A stretch of DNA of 64,000 nt from Andreprevotia chitinilytica DSM 18519 (GTDB taxonomy: Bacteria > Pseudomonadota > Gammaproteobacteria > Burkholderiales > Chitinibacteraceae): contig NZ_JONM01000010.1 of assembly GCF_000711875.1 (NCBI RefSeq), forward strand, positions 1 through 64,000, given 5' to 3'. A program made the translations under genes and the position numbers. Of the stretch, positions 16,271-24,310 are shown one piece after another; within the stretch, counting starts at the first letter, position 1, and each line of letters starts with the position of its first letter. The notes beneath the pieces were generated by a model. That model worked only from the letters and a program-made list of their open reading frames with translations. It was not told where the DNA came from and did not search any database.

Positions 16271-16307
16271 CGTAGGGCGGAACACCCGAAGGGCGTTCCG
16301 CCGCATC
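16271..16307 (+). repeat. 37-bp REP element, copy 1
   Basis: Starts CGTAGGGCGGAA and ends CGCCGCATC, folding as a hairpin with 12-bp arms (GGCGGAACACCC, 16276-16287; GGGCGTTCCGCC, 16291-16302) around GAA. A second copy in opposite orientation is at 40436-40472, of identical length with the same ends. Lies directly after the stop of the C4-controlled gene and may act as its 3' end. Confidence 0.75.
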
Positions 16308-16361
16308 TCAAATCGGCGGTTAAGCTAATCGTATCTACCGAAGATGCGGCGCACCGTCCGC

Positions 16362-16691
16362 CTAATCCGGCTTTTTGCTAGAACGGAATGGCACCGGGGC
16401 GATATTCCGGCGTTCGTGCTCGACACCCAGAATGTTGAGGGTGTCGCCTTCAACGAAGTAGAACAGGCGAAACGGGAAACGAGTCAGCGACCAAGTGCGC
16501 AACTCAGCACCTTCCAACAGGTGGGCGAAGCGCAAAGAACCAATGCCGGGTCGTTCGGCCAAGTTGGCACAAGTCGTTTCAAACTCGATGAGGAAACGCT
16601 CAGCCAATGCCGGTGATGCAGCCTGCGCATAGTAGTCGACCGCCGCCTCGAGCCCCTGAGCGGCCTCTGGCTGGATAAAGACGTGCAGCAC
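16362..16691 (-). CDS. ParE/RelE-type toxin
   Basis: Protein of 109 residues with the RelE/ParE fold signature: FIQPEAAQGLEAAVDYYA near the N-terminus, LAERPGIGSLRF in the middle, and a LTRFPFRLFYFVEGDTLNILGVEHERRN C-terminal sheet in which the conserved basic and aromatic residues are present. Length slightly above the usual 95-100. The start codon is GTG (16691), two bases after the stop of the upstream antitoxin, typical of toxin-antitoxin operons where the toxin is translationally coupled. Whether it acts on gyrase (ParE) or ribosome-bound mRNA (RelE) cannot be told. Confidence 0.8.
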   Translation of the reverse strand: MLHVFIQPEAAQGLEAAVDYYAQAASPALAERFLIEFETTCANLAERPGIGSLRFAHLLEGAELRTWSLTRFPFRLFYFVEGDTLNILGVEHERRNIAPVPFRSSKKPD

Positions 16692-16693
16692 AA

Positions 16694-16909
16694 CTACACA
16701 GATTTGTGAGCAAGGATGCGGGCGCGCAGGCGGGCGAAGAAAGACTCGTCCACGGGGATTGGCTCGCCGCTCTCGATACCGGCTGTCACCAATTCATACA
16801 CGCGTTGGTCTTCCTCGTTCCGGGGGCCGTAGCTTTCCGGAACATCGGGGATCGGCATCAGGTCGGCCGGATCAAGGGCTTGGAGATTGAGGGCTGGCAT
16901 GGAAATCAT
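16694..16909 (-). CDS. Putative antitoxin of the ParE-type module
   Basis: Small acidic protein of 71 residues encoded directly before the toxin. It contains a run of Pro, Asp and Glu (LMPIPDVPESYGPRNEEDQR), followed by an amphipathic C-terminal helix (ESFFARLRARILAHKS) suited to wrapping the toxin. I start at ATG 16909, with AGG 9 bases upstream; ATG 16900 is an alternative. No obvious ribbon-helix-helix DNA-binding motif is seen, so it could belong to the short addiction-module antitoxins. Assigned by position and size. Confidence 0.65.
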   Translation of the reverse strand: MISMPALNLQALDPADLMPIPDVPESYGPRNEEDQRVYELVTAGIESGEPIPVDESFFARLRARILAHKSV

Positions 16910-16975
16910 TGTAACGCCTGATGGTATGCAGTGCGCACCCATCAAGGCGTCCTCTTCACGTCCCTGAGCTTGTAA

Positions 16976-17302
16976 TCACATCACCAATCGCCAAACCACA
17001 AACACCACCAACCCGCCGCCAATCCCCGCCAGCAGGTGCTTGAAGCGCCAGACAATCAGCCCGGTCGCCAACGCGCCAGCCAGCTGTGCATTGTGGATCG
17101 ACACAGACAGCACACCGCCCGGCAGTAGCACGGTCGGGAAGATGATGGCGGACAAGACGGCCACCGGCACGTATTCCAGCGCACGACGCAGGCGGGGTGG
17201 AAAACCGTGGCTTGCGCCGAGCCAGAAGCCGATGCGTACGCTGTAAGTCACAACGGCCATGCCGGCGAGCATCAGGATGGTATCGAGCGGGGCTTGGATC
17301 AT
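16976..17302 (-). CDS. azlD: AzlD family branched-chain amino acid exporter subunit
   Basis: Small membrane protein of 108 residues with about four hydrophobic helices (ILMLAGMAVVTYSVRIGFW, VLSAIIFPTVLLPGGVL, LAGALATGLIVW and GIGGGLVVFVVWRL). AzlD-type proteins pair with AzlC to export branched-chain amino acids or analogues. The start overlaps the azlC stop by 4 bases (ATGA). Longer upstream extension of this frame is read-through inside azlC. Confidence 0.85.
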   Translation of the reverse strand: MIQAPLDTILMLAGMAVVTYSVRIGFWLGASHGFPPRLRRALEYVPVAVLSAIIFPTVLLPGGVLSVSIHNAQLAGALATGLIVWRFKHLLAGIGGGLVVFVVWRLVM

Positions 17303-18030
17303 GAGCGGACCTCCCGTTTCTCCAGCGCCATGCCGACTGCGACCCCGACCAGCGCAGCCACCATCAAGCCCAATTTGTACGGCAGGCCGTTGGCGGCCAA
17401 GGCGGTCAAGCCGGCACAGAGCGCGGCGGCGACTTGGGCACGGTTTTTCAAGAGCGGCACGACGATGCCGACGAAGGTCGCGACCATGGCGAACTCCAGC
17501 CCCCAATGCTCGATGCCCGGCACGTTGCGGCCAATGGCGATGCCGACCACCGTCCACGCTGACCAATTGATATACATCGCCAGCGCCGCGCCGAGGAAAT
17601 AGCGGCGCACGTCGACCGGGGCTGGCTCCTGCAGGCGGTGATAAACGACGGCAAACGCTTCATCGGTGAGGAAATACGCCAGCAGCGCCCGCCAGCGCAA
17701 CGGCAGGTCAGCCACGTGCGGTTGCAGGGATGCGCCATATAGCGCGTGGCGCAGGTTGACGACAAAGGTCGTCGCAATGATCACCGGAATGCTCGCGCCG
17801 CCAGTCAGTAACGTGACGGCGATGAACTGGGCAGAGCCGGCAAACACCGCTAACGACATTGCCACTGCGGCCCACGGTGCAAGACCAGCCGGGCCGGCGA
17901 GCGTGCCGAAAATCAGCCCGAACGGCGCGGCACCGATCAGCATCGGCAGCATGTCGCGCAGACCGGCCAGAAAGCCGGAAGGTTGGGGCGTTGTTTCTAG
18001 CACTGTTGGATTTGGCGCAGGTGCATTCAT
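17299..18030 (-). CDS. azlC: AzlC family branched-chain amino acid exporter
   Basis: Inner-membrane protein of 243 residues with AzlC hallmarks: LPMLIGAAPFGLIFGTLA near residue 30, SLAVFAGSAQFIAVTLL, FVVNLRHALYGASLQP, and FLTDEAFAVVYHR. With AzlD it forms an exporter for leucine/valine-type amino acids (YgaZH in E. coli). The substrate is inferred from the family. The neighbouring gene on the other side is divergent. Confidence 0.9.
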   Translation of the reverse strand: MNAPAPNPTVLETTPQPSGFLAGLRDMLPMLIGAAPFGLIFGTLAGPAGLAPWAAVAMSLAVFAGSAQFIAVTLLTGGASIPVIIATTFVVNLRHALYGASLQPHVADLPLRWRALLAYFLTDEAFAVVYHRLQEPAPVDVRRYFLGAALAMYINWSAWTVVGIAIGRNVPGIEHWGLEFAMVATFVGIVVPLLKNRAQVAAALCAGLTALAANGLPYKLGLMVAALVGVAVGMALEKREVRS

Positions 18031-18144
18031 CCAAACAGCATAACGATCCGGCCCGAAACATGACCATTACAGTTACCCCCAATCTGCGGCGAACATGGGG
18101 TGCGCCATGAAGAACGGCACGGCGTGCGTGGCATAATTGCGGCC

Positions 18145-18627
18145 ATGATTTCTCCTGCCATCGCCATTCGCCCACTGCGAAACGACGACATCAGCGCCGC
18201 CGCCGCACTGGCGCGACATGCTTTCGATGCCGCCGTCGCGCCGACGCTGAGCCCGGAAGGCTGTGCCACGTTCTATGCCTATGTGCTGCCTGACGCACTC
18301 AGCGATCGCCATCGCGATGGCTATCTGACGCAGGTGGTCGAAGTGGATGGGCAGCTCGCCGGCCTGGCCCAGCTCAAGCCTCCCGGCCACCTGTGCATGC
18401 TGTTCGTCGCCCCGTCGCTGCAGCGGCTTGGTCTTGGCGGAAGGCTGGCCGATGCCATCGTCGTGCGTGCCGTCGAGTACACCCCCAGCCTGACCGAGAT
18501 CACGGTCAACGCCAGCCTGAACGCCGTACATGCGTATGAGCACTTCGGCTTTGTCGCGACGGATGTGGCGCAAACGCGGTTTGGTCTCCGCTATGTGCCG
18601 ATGCGGCGGGTGTTGAATCCCGCATGA
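18145..18627 (+). CDS. GNAT family N-acetyltransferase
   Basis: Protein of 160 residues with the GNAT fold: N-terminal IRPLRNDDISAAAALARHAF, the central VVEVDGQLAGLAQL strand, and the acetyl-CoA pyrophosphate-binding loop LQRLGLGGRL (Q/R-x-x-G-x-G/A form) followed by VNASLNAVHAYEHFGFV. Start at ATG 18145; a CATAAT -10-like sequence lies only 13 bases upstream, so the leader is very short or absent. It overlaps ubiC by 4 bases (ATGA) and is therefore co-expressed with ubiquinone synthesis genes. Acceptor substrate unknown. Confidence 0.83.
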   Translation: MISPAIAIRPLRNDDISAAAALARHAFDAAVAPTLSPEGCATFYAYVLPDALSDRHRDGYLTQVVEVDGQLAGLAQLKPPGHLCMLFVAPSLQRLGLGGRLADAIVVRAVEYTPSLTEITVNASLNAVHAYEHFGFVATDVAQTRFGLRYVPMRRVLNPA

Positions 18628-19211
18628 GCCAACACTCGACCAAGCCCCGCTGGCGACACCCCATCCTGCTCGCCCCGCGCGCCCTGCGGCCATGGCTCAC
18701 CGCCACCGGCTCGCTGACTGCGCGACTGATCGCGCATTACCCACAATTCAGTGTGCGCGTGGTCGCCCAACAGCTGGCCCGACCGCACCGTGACGAACTC
18801 AAACAATTGGGATCGAACTCAGCCCACGCGCGCGTCGAAACACGCGAAGTCTTGCTGCTGAGTGGCAATACGCCGCTGGTGTTCGCCCACAGCATCGCTA
18901 CCCCGGCCGCCCTGCGACGCGGCTTTCGCGCCGTCGGCAAACTCGGCAACCAGTCACTCGGCTCCTTCCTGTTCGCCACGCCGACCATCCAGCGTGCGCC
19001 ATTAAGCTGGTGCAAGATCGACCGACGCCATCCGCTATGGCAAAAAGCAGCGCGACAAGTCGTCGGTCAGTTGCCCAAGCAACTCTGGGCGCGTCGCTCG
19101 CTGTTTTACGCCGGGCGTGATGCGCTGATGGTGACCGAAGTGTTTTTGCCGCCGTATTTCACAACGCTGCCCTCCACCAGTCAGCGCTCATCAATGAAGC
19201 AATCAACATGA
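18624..19211 (+). CDS. ubiC: Chorismate--pyruvate lyase
   Basis: Converts chorismate to 4-hydroxybenzoate and pyruvate, the entry step of ubiquinone synthesis. The 195-residue protein has an N-terminal [12 protein letters not shown] segment, a VRVVAQ strand, a TREVLLLSG segment containing the active-site Arg, a [10 protein letters not shown] block, an [11 protein letters not shown] loop and a C-terminal [11 protein letters not shown] followed by MVTEVFLP. These are characteristic of UbiC. Overlaps ubiA by 4 bases. Confidence 0.92.
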   Translation: MSQHSTKPRWRHPILLAPRALRPWLTATGSLTARLIAHYPQFSVRVVAQQLARPHRDELKQLGSNSAHARVETREVLLLSGNTPLVFAHSIATPAALRRGFRAVGKLGNQSLGSFLFATPTIQRAPLSWCKIDRRHPLWQKAARQVVGQLPKQLWARRSLFYAGRDALMVTEVFLPPYFTTLPSTSQRSSMKQST

Positions 19212-20077
19212 AACTCGCCACGCAACTCCCCCTCTATTGGCGACTGACCCGCCTCGACAAACCCATCGGCATCCTGTTGCTGATGTGGCCGACACTCTGG
19301 GGGCTTTGGTTCGCCGGCAACGGCCGGCCGGACTGGCTGATCGTGGCGATTTTCGTGCTCGGCACGGTGCTGATGCGCTCGGCCGGCTGCGTGATCAATG
19401 ACTACGCCGACCGCGATTTCGACGGCCACGTGGAGCGGACCAAAAATCGCCCGCTGGCGGCCGGGCTGGTGAGCAAGAAAGAGGCGCTGCTGCTGGCTGC
19501 CGGCCTGACACTGGTGTCGCTGCTGATCGCGCTGCCGCTGAACGGGCTGGCGCTGTTGCTGGCGATTCCGGCCGCCTTCCTTGCCGGTAGCTATCCGTTT
19601 ACCAAGCGCTTCCTTGCCATTCCGCAGGCTTACCTTGGCATCGCGTTCGGCTTCGGCATCCCGATGGCGTACGCGGCACTCTCCGGCCACGTACCGCTGC
19701 AAGCGTGGTTGCTGCTGGTCGCCAACGTGTTCTGGACGTTGGCCTATGACACCGAATACGCCATGTGCGACCGGCCGGACGATCTGAAGATCGGCATCAA
19801 GACCTCGGCCATCACCTTCGGGCGCTTCGATATCGCGGCCGTGCTGTTTTGCTACGTGGTGTTCCTGACCATGATGGCGTGGATCGGCATCGCAGAAGGG
19901 CGCGGCGTGGTCTATCTGGCCGGCTTGGTCGCCGCCGTGGGGCTGGTGGTGTTCGACCAATACCCCCGCATCAAGAACCGCGAACGGATGCCGTGTTTTC
20001 ATGCTTTCCTCGCCAACAATCGCATCGGTGCGGTGATTTTTCTGGCGTTGGTGGCGGACTATCTGATCAAGCCGTAA
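19208..20077 (+). CDS. ubiA: 4-hydroxybenzoate octaprenyltransferase
   Basis: Integral membrane prenyltransferase of 289 residues that attaches the polyprenyl tail to 4-hydroxybenzoate. The first Asp-rich motif [20 protein letters not shown] near residue 70 binds Mg-diphosphate; the second, [20 protein letters not shown] near residue 180, is also intact. About eight to nine TM helices are visible. Forms an operon with ubiC and the acetyltransferase upstream. Confidence 0.94.
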   Translation: MKLATQLPLYWRLTRLDKPIGILLLMWPTLWGLWFAGNGRPDWLIVAIFVLGTVLMRSAGCVINDYADRDFDGHVERTKNRPLAAGLVSKKEALLLAAGLTLVSLLIALPLNGLALLLAIPAAFLAGSYPFTKRFLAIPQAYLGIAFGFGIPMAYAALSGHVPLQAWLLLVANVFWTLAYDTEYAMCDRPDDLKIGIKTSAITFGRFDIAAVLFCYVVFLTMMAWIGIAEGRGVVYLAGLVAAVGLVVFDQYPRIKNRERMPCFHAFLANNRIGAVIFLALVADYLIKP

Positions 20078-20163
20078 ACCGGCTCACCGACAAGCCAAAG
20101 CCTTGCCGCCAACCATCTACACTGAAGCACCGCCCCAGTGCGCATTGTGGAATGGTGAAGCCC

Positions 20164-20823
20164 ATGGATTTCGTACAGATCGTGGATTCAGTACTCAAGG
20201 TGCTGCAATCTGCCGCCATCGTGGCGGTCGGCGGCATGATCTGGAAAGCCTTCCGCGAGCAGATCGCCGCGGCGAATGCAACCAAAGCGGTCAAGGACGA
20301 AACCATCGCCGCGTTGAAGGAATCGCATGCCGGCGAAGTTGCAGCATTGCGGGCGCAGAACGAAACACTCAAGGCACAGCGTGACTTCGGGAGCGATCAA
20401 GCGAAAAAGATTCGTGACGAAGACCTCAAAACGCTGGAGGACAAGCTCGCCAAGCTGATCGAGGAGAACAAGGAACTCCTCAAAACGCTGGACGAGGCCA
20501 AACGGCACAACGCGCAGCAAATTGAAAAGAACTCGGCCATGCTGATCGAACTGGAAAACATGCCGCCCGCCGACCCCGGCAAGTTCGATATCCATCTCAA
20601 TCGCTACGTCACCAATCTCAAACAGACGAATTCGCTGCTGATCGGCAGCAATACCATGCTGGAACAGCTGACCCCCATGGTCATGGCCCGCTCGGAGCAG
20701 CCGTTTTCGGTTTTCAAGAAAGGCCCATTCATCCATGTCAGCCAGCCCGACAACACCATCACGCTGGATGCGGATCAACTGAATATCTTGCTGGGGACAT
20801 TACCGGCGATGGGGAGCGAATAG
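20164..20823 (+). CDS. Membrane-anchored coiled-coil protein of unknown function
   Basis: Protein of 219 residues: one N-terminal TM segment (about 5-28, VLKVLQSAAIVAVGGMIWKAF), then a long charged coiled coil (about 30-130, rich in Lys/Glu/Gln/Ala heptads such as LEDKLAKLIEENKELLKTLDE), then a C-terminal region with FDIHLNRYVTN and QPFSVFKKGPFIHV that may be globular. ATG 20164 is preceded by GGTGAAG; ATG 20152 is possible. Single gene, 86 bases after ubiA. No family recognised. Confidence 0.65.
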   Translation: MDFVQIVDSVLKVLQSAAIVAVGGMIWKAFREQIAAANATKAVKDETIAALKESHAGEVAALRAQNETLKAQRDFGSDQAKKIRDEDLKTLEDKLAKLIEENKELLKTLDEAKRHNAQQIEKNSAMLIELENMPPADPGKFDIHLNRYVTNLKQTNSLLIGSNTMLEQLTPMVMARSEQPFSVFKKGPFIHVSQPDNTITLDADQLNILLGTLPAMGSE

Positions 20824-20975
20824 CCTCTATTTCACCGTGTTACCCCCTTCACAGCGCAACGCCGCCCCAATGGCCGCACACGGCGCTTTCTGGTAGAAAC
20901 CGAGCCTCTCCATTACAAAAATCACTTCGCAGTCTCGCTTCAATCTGACGCCAAGTGATAAACCGCGAACCCACG

Positions 20976-22115
20976 ATGAAAAAAATCCTGCTTTTGAGCG
21001 TGAGTGCCGGTGCCGGGCACATGCGTGCTGCCGAGGCGATCCGTGTCTGTGCCGATGCGCATCCGCAAGACATCCAGGCCACGCATCTGGATGTGATGGA
21101 CTACGTGTCCACCAGCTTTCGCAAGCTCTACACCGACTTCTACATCAAGCTGGTCAGCAACCATCCGGCGCTGTGGGGCTATCTCTATCAGAAGACCGAT
21201 GAAGCCTCGCAAAGCGGCTTGAGCCAGAAACTCCGCCGCGCCGTCGAGCGCCTCAATTGCCGCAGTCTGGTGGCCGAGATCAAGCGGTTGAAGCCGGATG
21301 CCATCATCTGCACCCATTTCCTGCCGGCTGAAATCCTCGCGCGCGAGCTGGGCAAGGGCCGCGTCACCGTGCCAGTGTGGGTGCAAGTGACCGATTTCGA
21401 TCTGCACAGCATGTGGATCGTGCCGCATATGAGCGGCTACTTTGCCGCCAACGAAGAGATCGCTTATCGCATGCGTGAACGCGGCCTGCCGGCAGATGCG
21501 GTGCACGTCAGTGGCATTCCGATCATGCCGGCATTTTCCGCGCCGCTGGATCGCGCCACCTGCGCCGCTGAATTCGGCCTCGATCCCAAGCGCAAGACCT
21601 TCATGCTGATGTCGGGCGGTGCCGGTCTTGGCGGGCAGGATGTTCTGGCAAAGCGGTTGCTGGGCATGGGTGGGGATTTCCAGCTGATCGCCTTGGCCGG
21701 CAAGAACCAGCCCATGCTCGAAGCGCTGAACAAGGTCGCCGAGGCCTACCCCGGCCGCCTGTTCCCGCAGGGCTTTACCAACCACGTGGAGCGCCTGATG
21801 GCTTGCGCTGATCTGGTGATTACCAAGCCGGGCGGCCTGACCACCTCCGAGTGCATGGCGATGGGCTTGCCGATGATCGTCAACTCGCCGATTCCGGGGC
21901 AGGAAGAACGCAACGCCGACTTCCTGCTGGAGCAAGGCGTAGCGCTGAAAGCCATTGACGCCACCGCGCTGGAATTCCGCATCCGCATGTTGCTGGACGA
22001 GCCGGAGCGACTGACGGCGATGCAGCGCAAGATCGTGCCATTGGGCCGGCCGCACGCGGCGCAGTTCGTGCTGGATCGGGTGCTGGGCACCGTACCGGCC
22101 TTGGCGGCAACATGA
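20976..22115 (+). CDS. MGDG-synthase-like glycosyltransferase (GT28)
   Basis: Glycosyltransferase of 379 residues related to plant/bacterial diacylglycerol glucosyl- and galactosyltransferases and MurG. N-terminal KILLLSVSAGAGHMRAAEAI carries the Gly/His motif of MGDG synthases. The first domain contains YLYQKTDEASQ and a FDLHSMWIVPHMSGYFAANE acceptor region. The second domain contains FMLMSGGAGLGG and the nucleotide-sugar pocket VITKPGGLTTSECMAMGLPM followed by PGQEERNADFL. It probably glycosylates diacylglycerol at the inner membrane. The start at 20976 is chosen because KKILLLS is the conserved beginning. Overlaps the next gene by 4 bases. Confidence 0.85.
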   Translation: MKKILLLSVSAGAGHMRAAEAIRVCADAHPQDIQATHLDVMDYVSTSFRKLYTDFYIKLVSNHPALWGYLYQKTDEASQSGLSQKLRRAVERLNCRSLVAEIKRLKPDAIICTHFLPAEILARELGKGRVTVPVWVQVTDFDLHSMWIVPHMSGYFAANEEIAYRMRERGLPADAVHVSGIPIMPAFSAPLDRATCAAEFGLDPKRKTFMLMSGGAGLGGQDVLAKRLLGMGGDFQLIALAGKNQPMLEALNKVAEAYPGRLFPQGFTNHVERLMACADLVITKPGGLTTSECMAMGLPMIVNSPIPGQEERNADFLLEQGVALKAIDATALEFRIRMLLDEPERLTAMQRKIVPLGRPHAAQFVLDRVLGTVPALAAT

Positions 22116-22618
22116 TGGCGCGCTCAATCTTCATTCCACGCTGGCAGACCATCGCCTTGCTGGCTTGGGTGCTACTGCTGGGTTTCTTCTTTGCCAACGT
22201 CGAAATCCAGATCGAAGGCAGCGCCGGCTGGGCCGCCAACTTGCCAACCTGGCGCATCGAAAAACACTGGCTGCTGGATATTTTCTGGGGTGGTCGGGCG
22301 ATGACCGGCTACCACGCGTGGGTCTTCCCCTTTGTCGGGCTGTTCTTTCACCTGCCGATCTTCTTCTCCGCCCAATGGTCGTGGCGTATCGAGGGCCGCA
22401 TCATCGCCTGCATCATGACGTTCTGGCTCAGCGAAGACTTTCTCTGGTTCGTGCTCAACCCGGCCTACGGTGTCGCCAAGTTCAGCCCGGCGTTTGTGCC
22501 GTGGCACAAGCACTGGCTGGCTTTTGCCCCAACGGATTACTGGACCATGAGCGCCGTCGCTTGCGTACTGTTCTTCGCATCCCGGCCACGTTCGGCCGCA
22601 TCCCCAAGCGCCACTTGA
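22112..22618 (+). CDS. Hypothetical membrane protein in the glycosyltransferase operon
   Basis: Protein of 168 residues with about four TM helices: TIALLAWVLLLGFFFANVEI near the N-terminus, WVFPFVGLFFHLPIFF, IIACIMTFWLSEDFLWFVLN, and WTMSAVACVLFFAS near the end. It is Trp/Phe-rich, with the pattern WHKHWLAFAPTDYW before the last helix. Its ATG overlaps the glycosyltransferase stop by 4 bases and the phosphatase gene follows 13 bases after its stop, so the three are co-expressed. No recognised family; a role in lipid handling is inference from context. Confidence 0.65.
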   Translation: MMARSIFIPRWQTIALLAWVLLLGFFFANVEIQIEGSAGWAANLPTWRIEKHWLLDIFWGGRAMTGYHAWVFPFVGLFFHLPIFFSAQWSWRIEGRIIACIMTFWLSEDFLWFVLNPAYGVAKFSPAFVPWHKHWLAFAPTDYWTMSAVACVLFFASRPRSAASPSAT

Positions 22619-22631
22619 GTTGAGAATACCC

Positions 22632-23207
22632 ATGCGCGTTTCTTCTTTCGCCGCCTCACTGCTCTTGCTGGCCGGCCTCGCCGCCCCGACAAGCGCCCAG
22701 AACGCCACCGACACTCGCCCGGCGCAATGGGCGCAAGCCGTGCCCGATGCGCCCGTCAACAACCTGCACCGGATCACGCCAAAGCTATATCGCAGTGCGC
22801 AGTTGTCGAAGACCGATGTCGCGCAGCTGCAAAAGCTCGGCATCAAGAAGGTCATCAGCTTCCGCGCCTTCCATTCCGATGATGAGATCCTGGCCGGCAG
22901 CAAGATCGCCATGCAGCGCATCCCCATCAACACCTGGAACATTCGCGACGAAGACATGATCACGGCGCTGAAAGCGTTGCGGAATGTCGACCGCGAGGGT
23001 CCGATCCTGATCCACTGCCAACACGGCGCGGATCGCACCGGGCTGGTGTCGGCGCTATACCGTGTCGTCTACCAAGGCTGGAGCAAGCAGCAAGCGCTGG
23101 ATGAGCTGCAAAACGGCGGCTACGGTTTTCATGCGATCTGGCAGAACATCAAGCGGTATCTGGAACAGGTCGATGTGGAAAAGCTGCGTCGGGAAGTCAA
23201 CGCCTGA
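22632..23207 (+). CDS. Exported dual-specificity/tyrosine phosphatase-like protein
   Basis: Protein of 191 residues with a signal peptide (about 1-22, SSFAASLLLLAGLAAPTSA) and a DSP/PTP domain. The catalytic P-loop HCQHGADRTG (Cys, five residues, Arg) is intact near residue 130, and LHRITPKLYRSAQLSK at the domain start is typical of bacterial DSPs. A general-acid Asp may lie in IRDED. The substrate may be a protein, phosphoinositide-like lipid or phosphatidylglycerol phosphate; the operon with a lipid glycosyltransferase makes a lipid substrate attractive but unproven. I start at ATG 22632. Confidence 0.78.
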   Translation: MRVSSFAASLLLLAGLAAPTSAQNATDTRPAQWAQAVPDAPVNNLHRITPKLYRSAQLSKTDVAQLQKLGIKKVISFRAFHSDDEILAGSKIAMQRIPINTWNIRDEDMITALKALRNVDREGPILIHCQHGADRTGLVSALYRVVYQGWSKQQALDELQNGGYGFHAIWQNIKRYLEQVDVEKLRREVNA

Positions 23208-23218
23208 CCGTCTCCCCC

Positions 23219-24055
23219 ATGCCTGAACAACGCCGGTTCACCCTTGCCCCGAAAACACTGGCTCTGCTGCTGTCCGATCTCGAAGCCGGCACACCGCGCC
23301 AGTGGTATTGGCTGGAGATCGCCGATGCCTTGCCTGCGGTTACCACGACTTCCGGCAAGGTGCGATTCACGGAAAAACTGCTCGGCCACGTTGGCTTCAC
23401 ATTGAGCTGGCCTTGGTTGCAGCGGCAGGCGCTGCCCGGCATCGGCCTGTATGAACGCGTGCTGCGACCGGTATGGCGGCGCGCGGCTGAGATCACCGGT
23501 GACGGCGCACTCTGCGCAGCTGCGCTCCCGGCGCTACTGGCTGGTTTCGGCCGCCTCCCGGCCTTGCAAGCGTTTCTGGTCTGGCTGCTGGCGCTGTTTG
23601 GTTGCATCTGGCAAGGCTGGCGCTTTTCTCGCACCGCGCCATCACCACGCATCGTCACCGATGAAGAAGAAGCCCCTGGGCCGGAGGCCAGTGTCGGCTT
23701 GGCCGGACAATTGCTTGCGGCAGATGTCCCGCCAACGGAAGCCCTGCGACTCGTTGTCGCCCTGCGCGCTGATGCGGCAGCAGCATGGCCGGCGCTGTTG
23801 CCCCAATGGCCTGAACTCGCCCCGCCCGCCCCCACCGCCGCGCCGCGGTTTGTGCTGGGAGCCAGCGGCTGGCTGGCTGGCACGCTACCGGTGGCGCTGG
23901 GCTTGTCCTTTCTGCCCGCGCCGTTCGGCTTGCCAGTGGGGGTTGCTGCTGTGGCACTAGTAACCGCCCAATGCAAAGGCCGCCTGAGCGGCGGCCTTGT
24001 TTTGCTGGCTGGGTTGATCGCATTTGCGCTCGGCCGGCTGGGGCATGTGGTTTAG
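23219..24055 (+). CDS. Hypothetical membrane protein
   Basis: A 278-residue protein with an N-terminal soluble part of about 95 residues, two TM helices around 96-128 (ALLAGFGRL..LVWLLALFGCIW), a low-complexity Ala/Pro/Leu region, and C-terminal hydrophobic segments around 213-275. It follows the phosphatase by 11 bases and may be the last gene of that operon. Codon bias fits the neighbours, but a strong terminator-like hairpin lies inside its last 80 bases (23976-24004), which is unusual. No family recognised. Confidence 0.55.
   Translation: MPEQRRFTLAPKTLALLLSDLEAGTPRQWYWLEIADALPAVTTTSGKVRFTEKLLGHVGFTLSWPWLQRQALPGIGLYERVLRPVWRRAAEITGDGALCAAALPALLAGFGRLPALQAFLVWLLALFGCIWQGWRFSRTAPSPRIVTDEEEAPGPEASVGLAGQLLAADVPPTEALRLVVALRADAAAAWPALLPQWPELAPPAPTAAPRFVLGASGWLAGTLPVALGLSFLPAPFGLPVGVAAVALVTAQCKGRLSGGLVLLAGLIAFALGRLGHVV
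23976..24004 (+). terminator. Terminator-like hairpin inside a coding region
   Basis: AAGGCCGC and GCGGCCTT arms around CTGAGCG, followed by GTTTT. It lies about 50 bases before the stop of the hypothetical membrane protein. It would end the rightward operon just before the convergent CDF operon; no other terminator is visible between the two. Confidence 0.5.
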
Positions 24056-24061
24056 TACGCT

Positions 24062-24307
24062 TTAATCAACGAAGTCCCCTAGTAACTCCCGAGCCACATT
24101 ACCTATATGTTCAATCAATGCGAGCGGCAATTCGGGTTCGAATTGCGAGAACAGGTATTGGTGAAGCGCATCACTCCGAAATGCTTCGCACACCAACTTT
24201 TCATTTCGCTCTTCAATCCGGTAACACTCCAGCGCCAAGGAGTCCCGGATCACATCGCTCGCCCTCAAAAACTTGTACTCCACCCCATCAATCCATAGCG
24301 TCTTCAC
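24062..24307 (-). CDS. Small hypothetical protein downstream of the CDF transporter
   Basis: Protein of 81 residues, acidic, no signal peptide: begins MKTLWIDGVEYKFLRASDVI and ends in ELLGDFVD. It is less GC-rich and uses codons differently from its neighbours, which suggests a different history. The start lies 3 bases beyond the stop of the CDF gene, so it is translated from the same message. No family recognised; could be a partner or an unrelated hitchhiker. Confidence 0.55.
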   Translation of the reverse strand: MKTLWIDGVEYKFLRASDVIRDSLALECYRIEERNEKLVCEAFRSDALHQYLFSQFEPELPLALIEHIGNVARELLGDFVD

Positions 24308-24310
24308 GAC

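Noticed and set aside
20940-22127. A 395-codon minus-strand frame
   Set aside because: Covers the glycosyltransferase gene in antisense; no family resemblance.
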